Shown: positions 57,184-58,400 of the stretch, piece by piece
Layout: each line of letters starts with the position of its first letter
How positions within the stretch are numbered: position 1 is the first letter of the stretch
The notes under the pieces: generated by a model
The model's input: only the letters and a program-made list of their open reading frames with translations
Told to the model about the DNA's origin: nothing
Databases searched by the model: none
Assembly (NCBI GenBank): GCA_937901335.1
Contig: CALCHC010000112.1
Span: 1-58,400 of the forward strand
DNA: 58,400 nucleotides
Origin: an uncultured Phascolarctobacterium sp.
GTDB lineage: Bacteria > Bacillota > Negativicutes > Acidaminococcales > Acidaminococcaceae
Direction of reading: 5' to 3'
Made by a program: the position numbers and the translations under genes

Positions 57184-58400
57184 TTAGAACAAGCCGCTGA
57201 TTACGCCTTCGTCGGAAACGTCAATTTTTTCTGCAGCCGGAACTTTCGGCAAACCAGGCATAGTCATGATATCACCGGTCAATACTACTACGAAGCCTGC
57301 ACCTGCAGAAATACGGCAGTTTTTAATGGTAATTTTGAAACCACTGGGACGACCGAGCAAGGTTTGATCATCGGAGAAGGAGTATTGGGTTTTAGCCATG
57401 CAAACGGGCAAGTTGCCATAACCCATAGCTTCAAAGTCAGCCAAAGCTTTTTCTGCATCATTGCTAAAGTTAACGCCGTCAGCACCGTAAATTTCACGAG
57501 CAACGGTTTCGATTTTTTGTTTCAAAGGCATATCGTCTTCGTAGATGGGTTTGAAGTTAGCAGTACCACCTTCAACCAAAGCAACTACTTCTTTAGCCAA
57601 TTCAACACCGCCTTCGCCACCACGAGCGAATACGTCGGACAAGGCAACATTTACACCGTGTTTAGCGCAGTGTTCACGAACAGCTTCCAATTCTTCCGGA
57701 GTATCTTGTGCAAAAATGTTGATAGCTACTACCAGAGGTACGCCAAATTTTTGTACGTTTTCAATATGTTTTTCAAGGTTTACGATACCTTTTTTAACTG
57801 CTTCTACGTTGGGAGTAGTCAATTCAGATTTAGGAACGCCACCGTGCATTTTCAGAGCACGAACAGTCGCAACCAATACAACTGCGTCAGGTTTCAAGCC
57901 TGCATAACGGCATTTAATATCAAAGAATTTTTCTGCACCAAGGTCAGCACCGAAGCCTGCCTCAGTAATGGTGTAGTCTGCCAATTTCATAGCAGTTTTA
58001 GTTGCCATTACACTGTTGCAACCGTGAGCAATATTTGCAAACGGGCCACCGTGAATAATTGCAGGAACGTTTTCCAAAGTTTGAACAAGGTTAGGTTTAA
58101 CAGCATCTTTCAAGAGAGCTGCCATTGCACCGTGAGCATTGATTTGACCAGCAGTAACTGCTTTACCAGCATAGTCATAAGCAACGATGATTTTGCTCAA
58201 GCGTTCTTTCAAATCGCGAAGGCTGGTTGCCAAGCAGAGAATTGCCATAACTTCGGAAGCAACGGTAATATCAAAGCCATCTTGACGAGGTACGCCATGA
58301 GCTTTACCACCCAAACCTACAACGATGTTACGGAGTTCGCGGTCATTCATATCAACAACGCGTTTCCAAACGATACGGCGCGGGTCAATATTAAGAGCAT
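57184..58400 (-). CDS. fhs: Formate-tetrahydrofolate ligase (partial, 5' end beyond window)
   Basis: About 405 C-terminal residues are present, open through the right edge: LNIDPRRIVWKRVVDMNDRE runs on before an internal ATG at 58350. GPFANIAHGCNSVMATKTAM, EAGFGADLGAEKFFDIKCR and GAGFVVVLTGDIMTMPGLPK are typical Fhs segments; the P-loop lies outside. Makes 10-formyl-THF from formate and ATP. Co-transcribed with folD and vanZ. Confidence 0.96.
   Translation of the reverse strand, partial: ALNIDPRRIVWKRVVDMNDRELRNIVVGLGGKAHGVPRQDGFDITVASEVMAILCLATSLRDLKERLSKIIVAYDYAGKAVTAGQINAHGAMAALLKDAVKPNLVQTLENVPAIIHGGPFANIAHGCNSVMATKTAMKLADYTITEAGFGADLGAEKFFDIKCRYAGLKPDAVVLVATVRALKMHGGVPKSELTTPNVEAVKKGIVNLEKHIENVQKFGVPLVVAINIFAQDTPEELEAVREHCAKHGVNVALSDVFARGGEGGVELAKEVVALVEGGTANFKPIYEDDMPLKQKIETVAREIYGADGVNFSNDAEKALADFEAMGYGNLPVCMAKTQYSFSDDQTLLGRPSGFKITIKNCRISAGAGFVVVLTGDIMTMPGLPKVPAAEKIDVSDEGVISGLF

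Noticed and set aside
1..58400. CRISPR array, insertion sequence or prophage
   Set aside because: No regularly spaced repeats, transposase, integrase or phage structural genes were found in reading the window.

Overview
The window looks like a near-origin segment of a Negativicutes (diderm Firmicutes) chromosome, most likely Acidaminococcaceae close to Phascolarctobacterium. This rests on the partial 16S rRNA at the left edge, whose 5' third resembles my memory of Phascolarctobacterium 16S, on Firmicutes-type gene order, and on signs of an envelope with a periplasm and an anaerobic metabolism (ferredoxin-dependent 2-oxoacid oxidoreductase, dicarboxylate transporter, no oxygen enzymes). Coding density is high, most genes lie on the minus strand, and nearly every transcription unit ends in a clear intrinsic terminator. 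I see no insertion sequence, prophage or CRISPR array.

Left part (1-23,734). The 5' end of a 16S gene with a strong rrn promoter is followed, reading against transcription, by lysS-greA, a two-gene cassette of unknown role (acyl-ACP-reductase-like protein plus a 'quinate 5-dehydrogenase'-type protein), dusB, coaX, birA, ftsH, tilS, yabR, divIC, hup, yabN/mazG, a SpoVB/MurJ-type flippase, mfd, glpX, a Yip1 protein, sppA and pyrG. This is the conserved mfd-yabM-yabN-divIC-yabR-tilS-ftsH-coaX-dusB-lysS-rrn order of Bacillus, but with the sporulation genes of that region (spoVT, yabP, yabQ, spoIIE) absent.

Middle part (23,763-41,900). A DUF1934-argS-pyrG unit has a structured leader. It is followed by putP; a degenerate MocR regulator divergent from an ECF S component; thiC under a TPP riboswitch; a TetR regulator divergent from korDABC; a DASS dicarboxylate transporter; a second ftsH; an unrecognised 509-residue protein; a radical SAM/YhhQ pair under what reads as a preQ1-I riboswitch (queuosine salvage); and an XRE regulator that appears to be co-transcribed with tRNA-Thr(CGU).

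Right part (41,902-58,400). An orphan LarA lies next to an eleven-gene Mrp/Mbh-type cation antiporter operon with three NuoL/M/N-like channel subunits and no hydrogenase genes. Then come murI; a response regulator/histidine kinase/SDR operon divergent from a Spy/ZraP-like periplasmic protein; and fhs-folD-vanZ, where the FolD lacks two catalytic residues. The most promising leads are the preQ1-controlled radical SAM/transporter pair, the acyl-ACP-reductase-like cassette, the hydrogenase-free Mbh-order antiporter and the altered FolD. All calls come from reading the sequence; no database search was run.
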